64,000 nt of DNA from Myxococcus fulvus (GTDB taxonomy: Bacteria; Myxococcota; Myxococcia; Myxococcales; Myxococcaceae), in contig NZ_FOIB01000007.1 of assembly GCF_900111765.1 (NCBI RefSeq), forward strand, positions 310,001 to 374,000, read 5' to 3'. Shown piece by piece: positions 24,215 to 31,774 of the stretch (within the stretch, counting starts at the first letter, position 1; the number at the start of each line of letters is the position of its first letter). The position numbers and the translations under genes were made by a program. Below the pieces are notes generated by a model that saw only the letters and a program-made list of their open reading frames with translations, searched no databases and was not told the DNA's origin.

Positions 24215-25465
24215 ATGGGCTCCATGTCTTCACGGCGCTGGCTCCTGTGTCTCACGCCCCTCTTCCTGCTGTGCGCGTGCGGCGAGGGAGAGCCCGTGAT
24301 GCTCGAGGCCGCGGCGGCCGACTGTGGGAGCGCTCCACCGCAGCGACTGGGGCGGCTGCCCGCGACGAGCATGGTGCTCAACGCCTACTTCCTCCAGGAG
24401 GAGGCCGCGCGCGACGTGCGCCGGGGCCTGCCCGACTCACCCATCGTCGAGGAGGTGTTCGCCAAGGCCGCCGCGATGGGCGTGGTGGCGCTCAGGACCA
24501 ACGGGCACAACGAGGCGCCGGAGAAGGTGGGGGACAGCACCATCCAGGTCGCGCCGCTCCAGTACGACGAGGTCGCCTTGCGAGGGCTGGATCGCGTGCT
24601 CGCCCGGGCCCGGGTGCATGGGGTCCGGTTGGTGCTCACGCTGGGCAACTACTGGGATGCGTATGGTGGCACGCGCCAGTACGTGAGCTGGGCGGGGCTG
24701 CCGAACCCGGTGCAGGGAGACCCGCGCTTCTTCACGGAGCCCGTCGTCCGGGCGCTCTACAAGGAGCACCTCGCGCGGACGTTGGAGCGGGTGAACACGG
24801 AGGACGGCATCCGCTATGGCGACCATCCGGCGGTGCTGGCGTGGGAGCTGCTCAACGAGCCTCGGGGGCGGGGGCTGGATGCGCAGGGTGAGAAGCTGCG
24901 CGCGTGGGTCGACGAGATGGCGCGCGAGGTGAAGTCGCGAGCACCGGGGCAGCTGGTGGGCACGGGCGAGGAGGGCTTCGAGCCCTCGTCGGACGGGTAC
25001 GACGGCGCCTACTGGTCCCGCGTGGGGACGACGATGCTGCGCACGCCGGGCTCCAGCTTCACGCGCAACACGGCGTCGCCGTACATCGACTTCGCGTCGG
25101 TGCACTTCTATCCGGAGTCGTGGGGCCTGGATGGCGCGGGCACGGCGGAGGCAGGGGCTCGGTGGATTCGCGAGCACGCGGCCATCGCGCACGGGCTGGG
25201 CAAGCCGCTGCTGGTGGGCGAGCTGGGCCTGCGCAACGAGGGAGACTTGGATTTGTCCCAGCGTCGCGCGCTGTATCGCGGCTGGCTGGAGTGCATGCGC
25301 GGCGTGGGCGTGGGCGGCGGCGCGCTGTGGATGTTCGCCAACGACGCCCGGCCCGACGCGTGGGATGACCACACCTTCTACTTCCGCGATGGCACCTCGC
25401 CCGACGACCCGGTGAACCGGTACGCGGACCTGGTCATCGAGGCCGCGGGTTCGACGAGGCCCTGA
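24215..25465 (+). CDS. Glycoside hydrolase family 5-like lipoprotein
   Basis: 416 residues with a lipoprotein signal (RRWLLCLTPLFLLCAC). The rest is a TIM-barrel glycosidase of the GH5 mannanase/cellulase type. VLAWELLNEPRGRG carries the acid/base Glu after Asn, and KPLLVGELGLRN carries the nucleophile Glu at the end of strand 7. LVLTLGNYWDAYGG and FASVHFYPESWG are further barrel strands. It probably hydrolyses beta-mannan or a related beta-1,4-glycan at the cell surface, but substrate residues cannot be assigned. The start is taken at 24215; the ATG at 24224 is equally possible. Neither has a clear ribosome-binding site. Confidence 0.85.
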   Translation: MGSMSSRRWLLCLTPLFLLCACGEGEPVMLEAAAADCGSAPPQRLGRLPATSMVLNAYFLQEEAARDVRRGLPDSPIVEEVFAKAAAMGVVALRTNGHNEAPEKVGDSTIQVAPLQYDEVALRGLDRVLARARVHGVRLVLTLGNYWDAYGGTRQYVSWAGLPNPVQGDPRFFTEPVVRALYKEHLARTLERVNTEDGIRYGDHPAVLAWELLNEPRGRGLDAQGEKLRAWVDEMAREVKSRAPGQLVGTGEEGFEPSSDGYDGAYWSRVGTTMLRTPGSSFTRNTASPYIDFASVHFYPESWGLDGAGTAEAGARWIREHAAIAHGLGKPLLVGELGLRNEGDLDLSQRRALYRGWLECMRGVGVGGGALWMFANDARPDAWDDHTFYFRDGTSPDDPVNRYADLVIEAAGSTRP

Positions 25466-25472
25466 CGCACGA

Positions 25473-25509
25473 AGGCCCGGCGCGGCGCACCCGGCGCCAC
25501 TCCGGGCCT
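25473..25509. terminator. Hairpin between convergent GH5-like and response-regulator genes
   Basis: AGGCCCGG (25473-25480) and CCGGGCCT (25502-25509) form a perfect 8-bp outer stem with additional GCGC pairing inside. Probably bidirectional. No long U-run. Confidence 0.6.
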
Positions 25510-25526
25510 GGGTGCTGAATGACGGC

Positions 25527-26312
25527 TCAGACGGAGATGAGGCCCTTGCGGATGCCCTCGGTGACGGCCTCGACGCGGTTGGTCACCTCGAGCTTCCGGT
25601 AGATGTGCTCCAGGTGGGTGCGGATGGTGGCCTTGCTGAGACTGAGGAGCCGGGCGGCCTCGCTGTTGGAGACGCCCTTGGCGATGAGCTGGAGGATTTC
25701 GCGCTCGCGGTCCGACAGGGGCTTGAGCAGGGGCTCCTCGGCGGAGGCGCTCTCGGCGGGCGTGGGCGCGGGGGCCTCCGGACGCGGGGCGGCCGGGGCG
25801 GCGGCCAGCGGCTCGGAGGGGACGGGCGTGGCGTCCGGGTCCACGCGGAAGTGCCGCAGGAGCCTGCGGGCCAGGTTGGGCTGGATGACGGTGCCGCCCG
25901 CGCGGACCTCCTTGATGGCTTCGATGATCTTGTCGACCGGAGAGCCCTTGAGCATGTAGCCGGAGGCGCCCGCCTTCACGGCCTCCAGCACTTTGTCCTC
26001 CTCGTCGAAGATGGTGAAGATGAGGATCTCCATCTTCGGGTAGACGGCCTTGATCTCCCGCGTGACGTCGATGCCGCTCATGCGCGGCAGGCCGAGGTCG
26101 AGCAGCAGCACGTCCGGCATCAGCCGGGGCACGTCCTCCAGCGCGGCCTCGCCGGACAGCGCGGTGCCGACGATGTCGATCTCCGGGTGGCCCTCGAAGA
26201 GGCGCAGCTGGTTCTTGAGGATCTTGGTCTGGTCCTCGACGACGAAGACGCGGATGGGCGGCTGCGCGGGAGTGGAGGGAGGCTGCGGGGCGTCCACGGG
26301 GGCTCCGGTCAT
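25527..26312 (-). CDS. NarL/LuxR-type response regulator
   Basis: 261 residues: a receiver domain (IRVFVVEDQTK, phospho-acceptor Asp in PDVLLLDLGLPRMSG, Lys in GYMLKGSP), a long Ala/Pro-rich linker of about 60 residues, and a LuxR-type helix-turn-helix (LSDREREILQLIAKG, SNSEAARLLSLSKATIRTHL). The start ATG overlaps the TGA of the upstream histidine kinase gene (ATGA) and no separate ribosome-binding site is visible, so translation is coupled. The cognate kinase is therefore certain from context; target genes are not apparent. Confidence 0.93.
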   Translation of the reverse strand: MTGAPVDAPQPPSTPAQPPIRVFVVEDQTKILKNQLRLFEGHPEIDIVGTALSGEAALEDVPRLMPDVLLLDLGLPRMSGIDVTREIKAVYPKMEILIFTIFDEEDKVLEAVKAGASGYMLKGSPVDKIIEAIKEVRAGGTVIQPNLARRLLRHFRVDPDATPVPSEPLAAAPAAPRPEAPAPTPAESASAEEPLLKPLSDREREILQLIAKGVSNSEAARLLSLSKATIRTHLEHIYRKLEVTNRVEAVTEGIRKGLISV

Positions 26313-27592
26313 GTCGGGGGGCAGGGAAGGGAGAAGGCCACCTGGGCGCCCGAGCCGGGTGACGAATCGACGATGAGCTGACCACCGAGCTTCATGGCGC
26401 GCTCGCGCATGTTGAGCAGGCCGTAGTGGCCTCGCGGCGTGTGCTTCGGGTCGAAGCCCTTGCCGTCGTCCTGGACGATGAGGTGCACGCGGTCCTCGCC
26501 GTAGTCGAGCTTCACCTGCACGAGCTTCGGCTCCGCGTGCTTCACCGCGTTGGAGAGGCACTCCTGAAGGATTCGGAAGAGGGCCAGCTGCACGTCGGGG
26601 GACAGCTTGCGCTGCGCGCCCGTGCGCTCGAAGCGGATGGGCAGGCCCGTGCGCTCCTGGAACGTCTTGGCGTAGTCCTCCAGGCCCTGCGACAGCTCGA
26701 AGTCCTCGCGCATCATCCGCAGGTTGCGCCGCAGCTCGTCGATGGACTCCTCCGCGGTGGCCTTCAGCTCGCGGATCTCCTCGCGCAGCCCGTCCTCGCG
26801 CGCGAGGTTCAGGATGTATTCGGCCTGGATGATCATCGAGGAGAGCGACGCGCCCAGGCCGTCGTGGATCTCCCGGGCCAGGCGGTTGCGCTCCTCGACG
26901 ACGGCCAGCTCCTTGAGGTCACCCTGGAGCGCCACGACTTCGCGGTGGGCCGCGGCCTCGCGCTCGTTCAGGTACACGAGCACGTAGACGATGATGAAGT
27001 TGAGGGCCAGGTACCAGAGCAGCGTGAGCAGCTCCACCGCCGTCACGTTGCGGTTGAGCAGCAGGTCCAACCGCGTCGTGATCGGCAGCGCGAGCAGCGG
27101 CGGGAGGATGGCGAGCGGCTTGGGGTAGAGGATGGAGAACAGCGTGGTGAAGAGCAGCTGGGTGGCGAGCAGCGGGCTCTGCAGACCGCCGCCCACCTGG
27201 GGCTTGGCGATGAGCACCACCAGGATGACCAGGTCCAGGCACAGCGTGGTGTACGTCACCCAGCGGCCGGCCTTGGGGTGGTCGATGACCAGCAGGTTCG
27301 CGACGCTGTAGAGCAGCATCGTGAAGTAGCCCAGGAAGGAGAGCGCTCCGGTGAGGCCGAAGTAGCCGCTCCACGTGGGCACCGCCAGGATGAGCAGTCC
27401 CAGCGTGAGGAACATCATGCGGGCGTAGAAGAGGGCGCGGGCCCGGGCGACGAACCGGTCCTGCTCCCAGGACGCGGTGGCCTGCTCCGTGGAGACGCTG
27501 TCCGTCAGCTTGCGGCGCGAGAGGACCTCGCGCACGCGCGCACGGAGGTCATTGGCCGGGGTCTCCTCGCCCAGGGCGAGATTCGAATCCAT
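26309..27592 (-). CDS. Membrane sensor histidine kinase, NarX/DesK-type
   Basis: 427 residues. The N-terminal cytoplasmic stretch is followed by about six membrane helices (RMMFLTLGLLILAVPTW to ALNFIIVYVLVYLN), with no large extracytoplasmic domain. The HisKA_3 dimerisation domain has RLAREIHDGLGASLS with the phosphorylated His, and the HATPase has ECLSNAVKHA (N box) and VQDDGKGFDPKH (G box). It phosphorylates the co-encoded NarL-type regulator. The many membrane helices suggest sensing of a membrane property or a hydrophobic ligand. The gene is the first of a two-gene operon. Confidence 0.93.
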   Translation of the reverse strand: MDSNLALGEETPANDLRARVREVLSRRKLTDSVSTEQATASWEQDRFVARARALFYARMMFLTLGLLILAVPTWSGYFGLTGALSFLGYFTMLLYSVANLLVIDHPKAGRWVTYTTLCLDLVILVVLIAKPQVGGGLQSPLLATQLLFTTLFSILYPKPLAILPPLLALPITTRLDLLLNRNVTAVELLTLLWYLALNFIIVYVLVYLNEREAAAHREVVALQGDLKELAVVEERNRLAREIHDGLGASLSSMIIQAEYILNLAREDGLREEIRELKATAEESIDELRRNLRMMREDFELSQGLEDYAKTFQERTGLPIRFERTGAQRKLSPDVQLALFRILQECLSNAVKHAEPKLVQVKLDYGEDRVHLIVQDDGKGFDPKHTPRGHYGLLNMRERAMKLGGQLIVDSSPGSGAQVAFSLPCPPT

Positions 27593-27698
27593 TGGGCCGG
27601 CAGCTTACGAGAGCCGCCGGGTGTGCGGGAATCCCTGGGGTGGTCCGTTCACCTTCTCGGCGAGCGAGAAGGCGGACGGGTGTCCCCGCGTGCCTCCG

Positions 27699-28196
27699 TC
27701 ATCGGGAGGATGGCTGCATGCAGACCTTGCGGGCCTCGGGATTGCTCCGGAAGATGAACTCCATCCGGTCCGTGGACTCGCCCGTGCGCTCGTCGAAGAG
27801 GGGCGTGCCGCCCGCGTACATCGTGCCCTCCTTGTTGCCGTACGGGTCCAGGTTCTTCTTCTTCAGCCAGCGGTCCACGCACGACTCGAGCGCGGCGCGG
27901 CGGGACTCGGGGGCCCCCGCGTCCTTGAGGTTCGTCCCCGCGGCGGGGGTGGAGGCGTCGGGGGACTCGGCGACGAGCGTGCCGGAGTCCGTCCCGGCCT
28001 TCTCGACGCCCGCGACGGGGGCTTCGAGGGTGGAGCCGCTGTCGACGAGCTTCGTGGCCTCGGCGGGGGCCGTGGCCTCGGCGGAGGGCTGGGTCGCGGC
28101 ATCCGCGGGGCCGGCGGTCTCGCCGGTGTTCTTGTGGCACCCGAGCATGAGCAACAGGGTGGTGGAAAAGACGAGCACGCCGGTCAGGTTTTTCAT
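27699..28196 (-). CDS. Small lipoprotein of unknown function
   Basis: 165 residues with a lipoprotein signal (MKNLTGVLVFSTTLLLMLGC, lipid-attached Cys at 20). A ~75-residue Ala/Thr/Glu-rich low-complexity linker follows, then a compact C-terminal domain containing SCVDRWLKKKNLDPYGN and TMYAGGTPLFDERTGES. The latter contains two cysteines that could form a disulfide (SCVDRW and KVCMQP). The domain is not one I recognise. The gene stands alone between a histidine kinase gene and the divergent sulfur/ubiquitin-like operon, so a link to either is not supported by spacing. Confidence 0.75.
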   Translation of the reverse strand: MKNLTGVLVFSTTLLLMLGCHKNTGETAGPADAATQPSAEATAPAEATKLVDSGSTLEAPVAGVEKAGTDSGTLVAESPDASTPAAGTNLKDAGAPESRRAALESCVDRWLKKKNLDPYGNKEGTMYAGGTPLFDERTGESTDRMEFIFRSNPEARKVCMQPSSR

Positions 28197-28295
28197 ATGT
28201 GTGGCAGCTGGTAGGGGCGCCTGCGCCCAACGGTCGCCTGATGCGACGCAGGGGTCCGCACGTTATTCGCATCCGCCTTCGCGGAGCAGCATTCG

Positions 28296-29063
28296 ATGCA
28301 CGGCCCAGAAGAACACCACCATCCCCGCATTCCCCACGCGTCCCGGATTGAGCGCGCGAGGGTGCTCGTCGTGGGAGCAGGCGGGCTCGGCTGCCCTGTC
28401 TCCCTGGCGCTCGCCCAGGCCGGTGTCGGCCACCTGACGCTGGCGGACCCGGACCGCGTGGACATGACGAACCTGCCCCGACAGCTGTGGCACCGCGCCG
28501 AGGACGTGGGCCGCAACAAGGCGGAGTCCGCCGCCGCGGGGCTCGCCAGGGCGTTTCCAGGGCTGAGCACGGAGGTGCTGCCCGAGCGGGTGGACGCGGA
28601 CAACGTGGAGGGCCTGTTCCGCTCGCACGACGCGGTCATCGACGCGACGGATGGCGTGGCGACGAAGTTCTTCCTCTCGGATGTGGCGGTGTTGACGGGC
28701 GTGCCGCTGGTGTATGGCGGCGTGCTGCGGATGCAGGGGCAGGCGATGCGCGTGGAGCCGGGTGGCCCGTGCCTGCGTTGTCTCTATGAGGCTCCGCCTC
28801 CGCCGGACTCCGTGCCCACGTGCGCGCAGGCGGGGGTGCTCGGATCTCTGGCGGGACTGGTGGGCTCGGTGCAGGCGCTGCTCGTGCTGGAGTTGCTGGC
28901 AGGGGCCGCGCGACGGGTGCCGGGTGAGACGGCGCTGCATGTGCTGGATGGGCGCACGATGCTGGGACGCGTGACGCGGGTGACTCGCGCGGAGGAGTGT
29001 TCGGGCTGTCAGGTCACTGCGGTTCCGAGCTTCCCGGACGAGGCCTCGGCATGCGCGCGATGA
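28296..29063 (+). CDS. Active E1-like (ThiF/MoeB/HesA) adenylyltransferase lacking the N-terminal arm
   Basis: 255 residues. It has the ATP-binding GAGGLG (27-32), Asp51/Asp53, Asn59, Arg62-Gln63 and Lys75 of E1-type adenylating enzymes, the crossover DATDG (116-120), a Cys in VPTCAQAGVLG (176) and two zinc CxxC pairs (159/162, 235/238). It should adenylate the C-terminal Gly of the MoaD/ThiS-like protein encoded two genes downstream. MoeB and ThiF normally begin with an RYxRQ arm whose Arg reaches the partner's active site. That arm is absent here, and upstream in-frame codons do not encode it. The arm is found instead on the dead homologue at 29635, suggesting a heterodimer. Confidence 0.9.
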   Translation: MHGPEEHHHPRIPHASRIERARVLVVGAGGLGCPVSLALAQAGVGHLTLADPDRVDMTNLPRQLWHRAEDVGRNKAESAAAGLARAFPGLSTEVLPERVDADNVEGLFRSHDAVIDATDGVATKFFLSDVAVLTGVPLVYGGVLRMQGQAMRVEPGGPCLRCLYEAPPPPDSVPTCAQAGVLGSLAGLVGSVQALLVLELLAGAARRVPGETALHVLDGRTMLGRVTRVTRAEECSGCQVTAVPSFPDEASACAR

Positions 29064-29108
29064 GTCGATGCGGCGCGGCGGCGAGCGTCGCCGGAACGGG
29101 ACACGCGT

Positions 29109-29348
29109 ATGGGTGACACGATGGCGACGCTGGACATCACACGAGAGGTCTGCCCGATGACCTACGTGCGGACGAAGCTTCGGCTGGAGTCCCTCGAGCC
29201 CGGCGCGCTGCTGGAGGTCCTCCTCCGAGGCGCCGAGCCCCTGAAGAACGTCCCCCGCAGCGCGCGTGAAGAGGGGCACGAGGTGGTGTCACTCGACGCT
29301 CGAGACGACGGAACGCATCGGCTGGTGCTGCGCAAGCAGGGAAGGTGA
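29109..29348 (+). CDS. TusA-family sulfur carrier
   Basis: 79 residues with the TusA/SirA fold signature: LDITREVCPMTYVRTKLRLE places the active Cys in the C-P motif (Cys15), followed by PGALLEVLL and a GHEVVSL strand. TusA proteins carry a persulfide from a cysteine desulfurase or rhodanese to an acceptor. Between an E1 gene and a ubiquitin-like gene, it is the obvious sulfur donor for turning the adenylated C-terminus into a thiocarboxylate. Start at 29109; the ATG at 29121 is an alternative. 45 bp after the E1 stop and 7 bp before the next gene. Confidence 0.88.
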   Translation: MGDTMATLDITREVCPMTYVRTKLRLESLEPGALLEVLLRGAEPLKNVPRSAREEGHEVVSLDARDDGTHRLVLRKQGR

Positions 29349-29355
29349 GTGGGTC

Positions 29356-29628
29356 ATGGCGACGATTCGGATTCCCTCGACGATGCGCACCCTGACGCGC
29401 AATCAGGCGGACGTGGTGATTCCTGGCGCCACCGTGCGCGAGGTGCTCGCGAACCTGGACGCGAGCTACCCCGGGATCGGCTCGAAGCTGCTCGACGAGC
29501 GCGGCGCCGTGCGGCGCTACGTCAACGTCTTCCTCAACGAGGACGACATACGCGCCCTGAGCGAGCTGGACACGCCGGTGCAGGACTCGGACCGGCTCAC
29601 GCTCATCCCCGCGATGGCGGGCGGGTGA
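29356..29628 (+). CDS. MoaD/ThiS-family ubiquitin-like sulfur carrier ending in Gly-Gly
   Basis: 90 residues of beta-grasp type, starting MATIRIPSTMRTLT and closing in SDRLTLIPAMAGG. The C-terminus is already a free Gly-Gly, so no proteolytic maturation is needed before adenylation. RRYVNVFLNEDDIRALSELD matches the CysO/MoaD-like branch. It is the expected substrate of the E1-like enzyme at 28296, becoming an acyl-adenylate and then a thiocarboxylate or a conjugate. The ATG has AGGTGAG upstream. The downstream E1-like gene starts 6 bp after the stop. It belongs to the CysO-like group by sequence feel, but no CysM homologue is present in the window. Confidence 0.9.
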   Translation: MATIRIPSTMRTLTRNQADVVIPGATVREVLANLDASYPGIGSKLLDERGAVRRYVNVFLNEDDIRALSELDTPVQDSDRLTLIPAMAGG

Positions 29629-29634
29629 GGGCGC

Positions 29635-30267
29635 ATGGCTCTGCGTGAAGATCAGATCCAGCGCTACTCGCGGCAGATCCTCCTGCGCGACGTCGGTGGT
29701 CGAGGCCAGGAGGCGCTTCTGACGGGCCCCTCGCGCGTGGATGCCACGGGCGCCTCGGGGATGACGGCGGCGGCGTACCTGGCCGGAGGTGGCACCCCGG
29801 TCGCGGGCGTGGGCTCGTTGACCCTGGGCCCATGGGCCCCCGGCTTCCTGGTGTCGGCCCAGGACGTGGGGCAGCCCGTCCCGGAGACGCTGGCCCGCGA
29901 GGTCCCCGCGCTGAACCCGGACGCCGCGAACCCCGAGCGCAGGGGCGGCCTGCTGGCGGAGCTGCCCACGGCCTGGAGCGGAGAGGCCCCCTGGGTGGCC
30001 CTCTGCGGCGACGGCGCGAGGGCCGGCGTCGTGTTTCGCGGAAGCGAGGGCTGTGTCTGGTGCTTCGGCGAGACGGTGCGGCACCTCGGCTCGCCGCCCG
30101 ATGGCGCGCTGGGCGTGGCGCTCGGGGCCCTGGGCGCGATGATCTTCCAGAACCTCCGCCTGGGCCTGGCCCCCTCACTGGGCGGCCGCTGGCTGGTGCC
30201 TCCGGGAGGCCTGGAGGAGATGGAGCTGCGTCGCTGCTCGCGCTGCGCCTCTCGCGCCGAGCCGTGA
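29635..30267 (+). CDS. Degenerate E1-like (ThiF/MoeB) subunit retaining the Arg-finger arm
   Basis: 210 residues. The start, REDQIQRYSRQILLRDVGGR, is the classical N-terminal arm of MoeB/ThiF (Arg13 equals the Arg finger that completes the neighbour's ATP site). After that, the nucleotide loop (VDATGASGMTAAAYLAGGGT), the Asp/Asn/Arg-Gln set and the Lys are all lost. The zinc pairs (CVWC 140-143, CSRC 201-204) and the GALGAMIFQNLRLGL dimer helix remain. It cannot adenylate but could be the inactive half of a heterodimeric E1 with the protein at 28296, which lacks the arm. The gene is coupled by a GTGA overlap to the JAMM gene. The reading frame is intact, so it is not simply a pseudogene. Confidence 0.85.
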   Translation: MALREDQIQRYSRQILLRDVGGRGQEALLTGPSRVDATGASGMTAAAYLAGGGTPVAGVGSLTLGPWAPGFLVSAQDVGQPVPETLAREVPALNPDAANPERRGGLLAELPTAWSGEAPWVALCGDGARAGVVFRGSEGCVWCFGETVRHLGSPPDGALGVALGALGAMIFQNLRLGLAPSLGGRWLVPPGGLEEMELRRCSRCASRAEP

Positions 30268-30686
30268 GCCCCTGGGTGGATCCGCGCTGGCCGGAGCCGG
30301 TGCGCACGCAGGTGCTCCGCCATCTGGAGGCGTCCTACCCACTGGAGGGCTGTGGCGTGATCCTGGCGTCGTCCGATTCCGCCCGGGTCCTCCCCCTGCG
30401 CAACGTGTCCCCGATGCCCGCCGTGGCCTACGCCTTCGAGCCCCACGAGTGGTTGCAGGTGTGCCTCCAGGCCGAGTCGAGCGGCGAGCGGATCACCGCC
30501 GTCTTCCACTCACATGTCGACGCGCCTCCCACCTTTTCCCTGGAAGACGCAGCCTGGGCGGCCCCGTCAGGCCATCCGCTGCTACCGGGAGTTTCCTATC
30601 TCATCGCATCCGTACACCGAGGCTGTGTCACCTGCGTGTGTGAGTACGAGTGGAATGGGGGAGAATTTCGAACGCGACAGGTTTGA
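30264..30686 (+). CDS. JAMM/MPN+ (M67) metallopeptidase
   Basis: 140 residues with the complete JAMM zinc set: Glu28 in YPLEGCGVI and FHSHVDAPPTFSLED giving His82, His84, Ser92 and Asp95 (HxH-x7-S-x2-D). Bacterial homologues such as Mec+ and QbsD release amino acids from, or trim, ubiquitin-like sulfur carriers. Translation begins at GTG 30264 overlapping the previous stop (GTGA). As the MoaD-like protein already ends in Gly-Gly, the peptidase more likely cleaves a conjugate (for example Ubl-cysteine or an isopeptide) than matures the carrier. A cysteine-rich CVTCVCEY near the end may bind metal or be redox active. Confidence 0.9.
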   Translation: MSPWVDPRWPEPVRTQVLRHLEASYPLEGCGVILASSDSARVLPLRNVSPMPAVAYAFEPHEWLQVCLQAESSGERITAVFHSHVDAPPTFSLEDAAWAAPSGHPLLPGVSYLIASVHRGCVTCVCEYEWNGGEFRTRQV

Positions 30687-30771
30687 ATCCCGCATTGCAA
30701 GAACGAAAAAGCCGAGTAGGTGCAGGCACTTGGCTGCCCGTTACCCCTACCTGCGGAAAGGTGCGCGTGAA

Positions 30772-30806
30772 TTGTCAAGTGCGTGGGTTTTCGTCTATAA
30801 CCACGC
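30772..30806 (+). promoter_or_regulatory. Candidate promoter with overlapping inverted repeat
   Basis: TTGTCA (30772-30777), 18-nt spacer, TATAAC (30796-30801) - a good sigma-70-type pair. GCGTGG (30781-30786) and CCACGC (30801-30806) form an inverted repeat flanking the -10 box, a plausible operator. It would drive the APS-kinase-family gene at 30880 separately from the upstream Ubl operon. Confidence 0.6.
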
Positions 30807-30879
30807 GCATCTTCTGGATCTGCGGCGTCCCAACGCGGCGTGCAAGAAGCGCTCCGGACGCAGGGAGTTGAAAATCCTT

Positions 30880-31671
30880 ATGGCCTCCAACACTGGATTC
30901 ACCCTCTGGCTGACCGGCATGTCCGGTACGGGGAAGACCACCACGGCCGCGTACATCGCGGCGCGGCTCCGTCAGGTGGGCCGTCACGTGGAGATTCTCG
31001 ACGAGGGTGAGCTCGCCGATGAGCTGTGGGCGGGGCTGGGCGACTCGAAGGACGAGCGCAATGTCATCGCGGGCCGGCTCGGCTTCGTGGCGAACGTGCT
31101 GACGCGCAACGGCGTCGCGGCGCTGGTGCCCTGCGTGAGCCCGTACAAGGCGAAGCGTGAGGAGAACCGCCGCGCCATCGGCCGGTACGTGGAGGTCTAC
31201 GTCGACTGCCCCACCGAGAAGCTCATCGAGCGCGACAGCACGGGCCGCTACAAGAAGGCGCTCAACGGGGAGATCCCCAACTTCATCGGCATCACCGAGC
31301 CGTACGAGCCGCCCACGTCGCCGGAGGTCACCATCCACTCGGACGTCGAGTCGGTGGAGGACGGCGCCGCGAAGATCTTCCAGTCGCTCCTGGACCTCGG
31401 CTACATGTCCACCGAGGAGCTGAAGATCATCACCGGCAAGAAGATGAAGGCCAACCCGCTGCCGGCCAAGGGCGAGAAGGCCGAGAAGCCGGAGAAGAAC
31501 GGCGGGGCGAAGGCGCGTCGCGCGGAGGAGCCGAAGCCGGCCGTCGTGGCGAAGGCCAAGCCCGCGAAGGCGGACAAGGGCGCCAAGTCCCGTCCCGCCA
31601 CGCGCGCGGCCCGGGTGGGCAAGCCCGCCAGCCCCGCGAAGAAGCCGGCGGCGAAGAGCAAGGCTCGCTGA
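30880..31671 (+). CDS. APS-kinase (CysC) family protein with altered substrate motif and Lys/Ala-rich tail
   Basis: 263 residues. The first ~180 follow CysC: LTGMSGTGKTTTAAYIAARL (P-loop), FVANVL, CVSPYKAKREENRRA, VEVYVDCP and RYKKALNGEIPNFIGI. But the DGDN segment, which binds adenylylsulfate, reads LDEGELADE, and the NIRR segment reads VIAGRL. Key APS-binding residues are therefore missing, so phosphorylation of APS to PAPS is uncertain and another substrate is possible. The last ~75 residues (repeated AK, KPAK, RAAR) are a basic, histone-H1-like tail that could bind nucleic acid or polyphosphate. Start at ATG 30880 behind GGGAG. The sulfur-transfer context suits either interpretation. Confidence 0.82.
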   Translation: MASNTGFTLWLTGMSGTGKTTTAAYIAARLRQVGRHVEILDEGELADELWAGLGDSKDERNVIAGRLGFVANVLTRNGVAALVPCVSPYKAKREENRRAIGRYVEVYVDCPTEKLIERDSTGRYKKALNGEIPNFIGITEPYEPPTSPEVTIHSDVESVEDGAAKIFQSLLDLGYMSTEELKIITGKKMKANPLPAKGEKAEKPEKNGGAKARRAEEPKPAVVAKAKPAKADKGAKSRPATRAARVGKPASPAKKPAAKSKAR

Positions 31672-31774
31672 GCCAGGGGGCCGGCACCCGGCTCCGTCAG
31701 CGTCCACGACAAGGGCTCCAGGTTGCCGCGCGATGCGCGTGCAATCCGGGGCCCTTCCGTTTTAGGAGTCCAGC

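Noticed and set aside
29635..30267. Calling the dead E1 homologue a pseudogene
   Set aside because: The frame is open and tightly coupled to its neighbours. The loss is selective: ATP site gone, arm and zinc cysteines kept, which argues for function.
30731..30744. GG/GC pattern resembling a -24/-12 sigma-54 promoter before the APS-kinase-like gene
   Set aside because: The distance between GG and GC is 9 nt, not 10; the TTGTCA-TATAAC pair just downstream is a better candidate.
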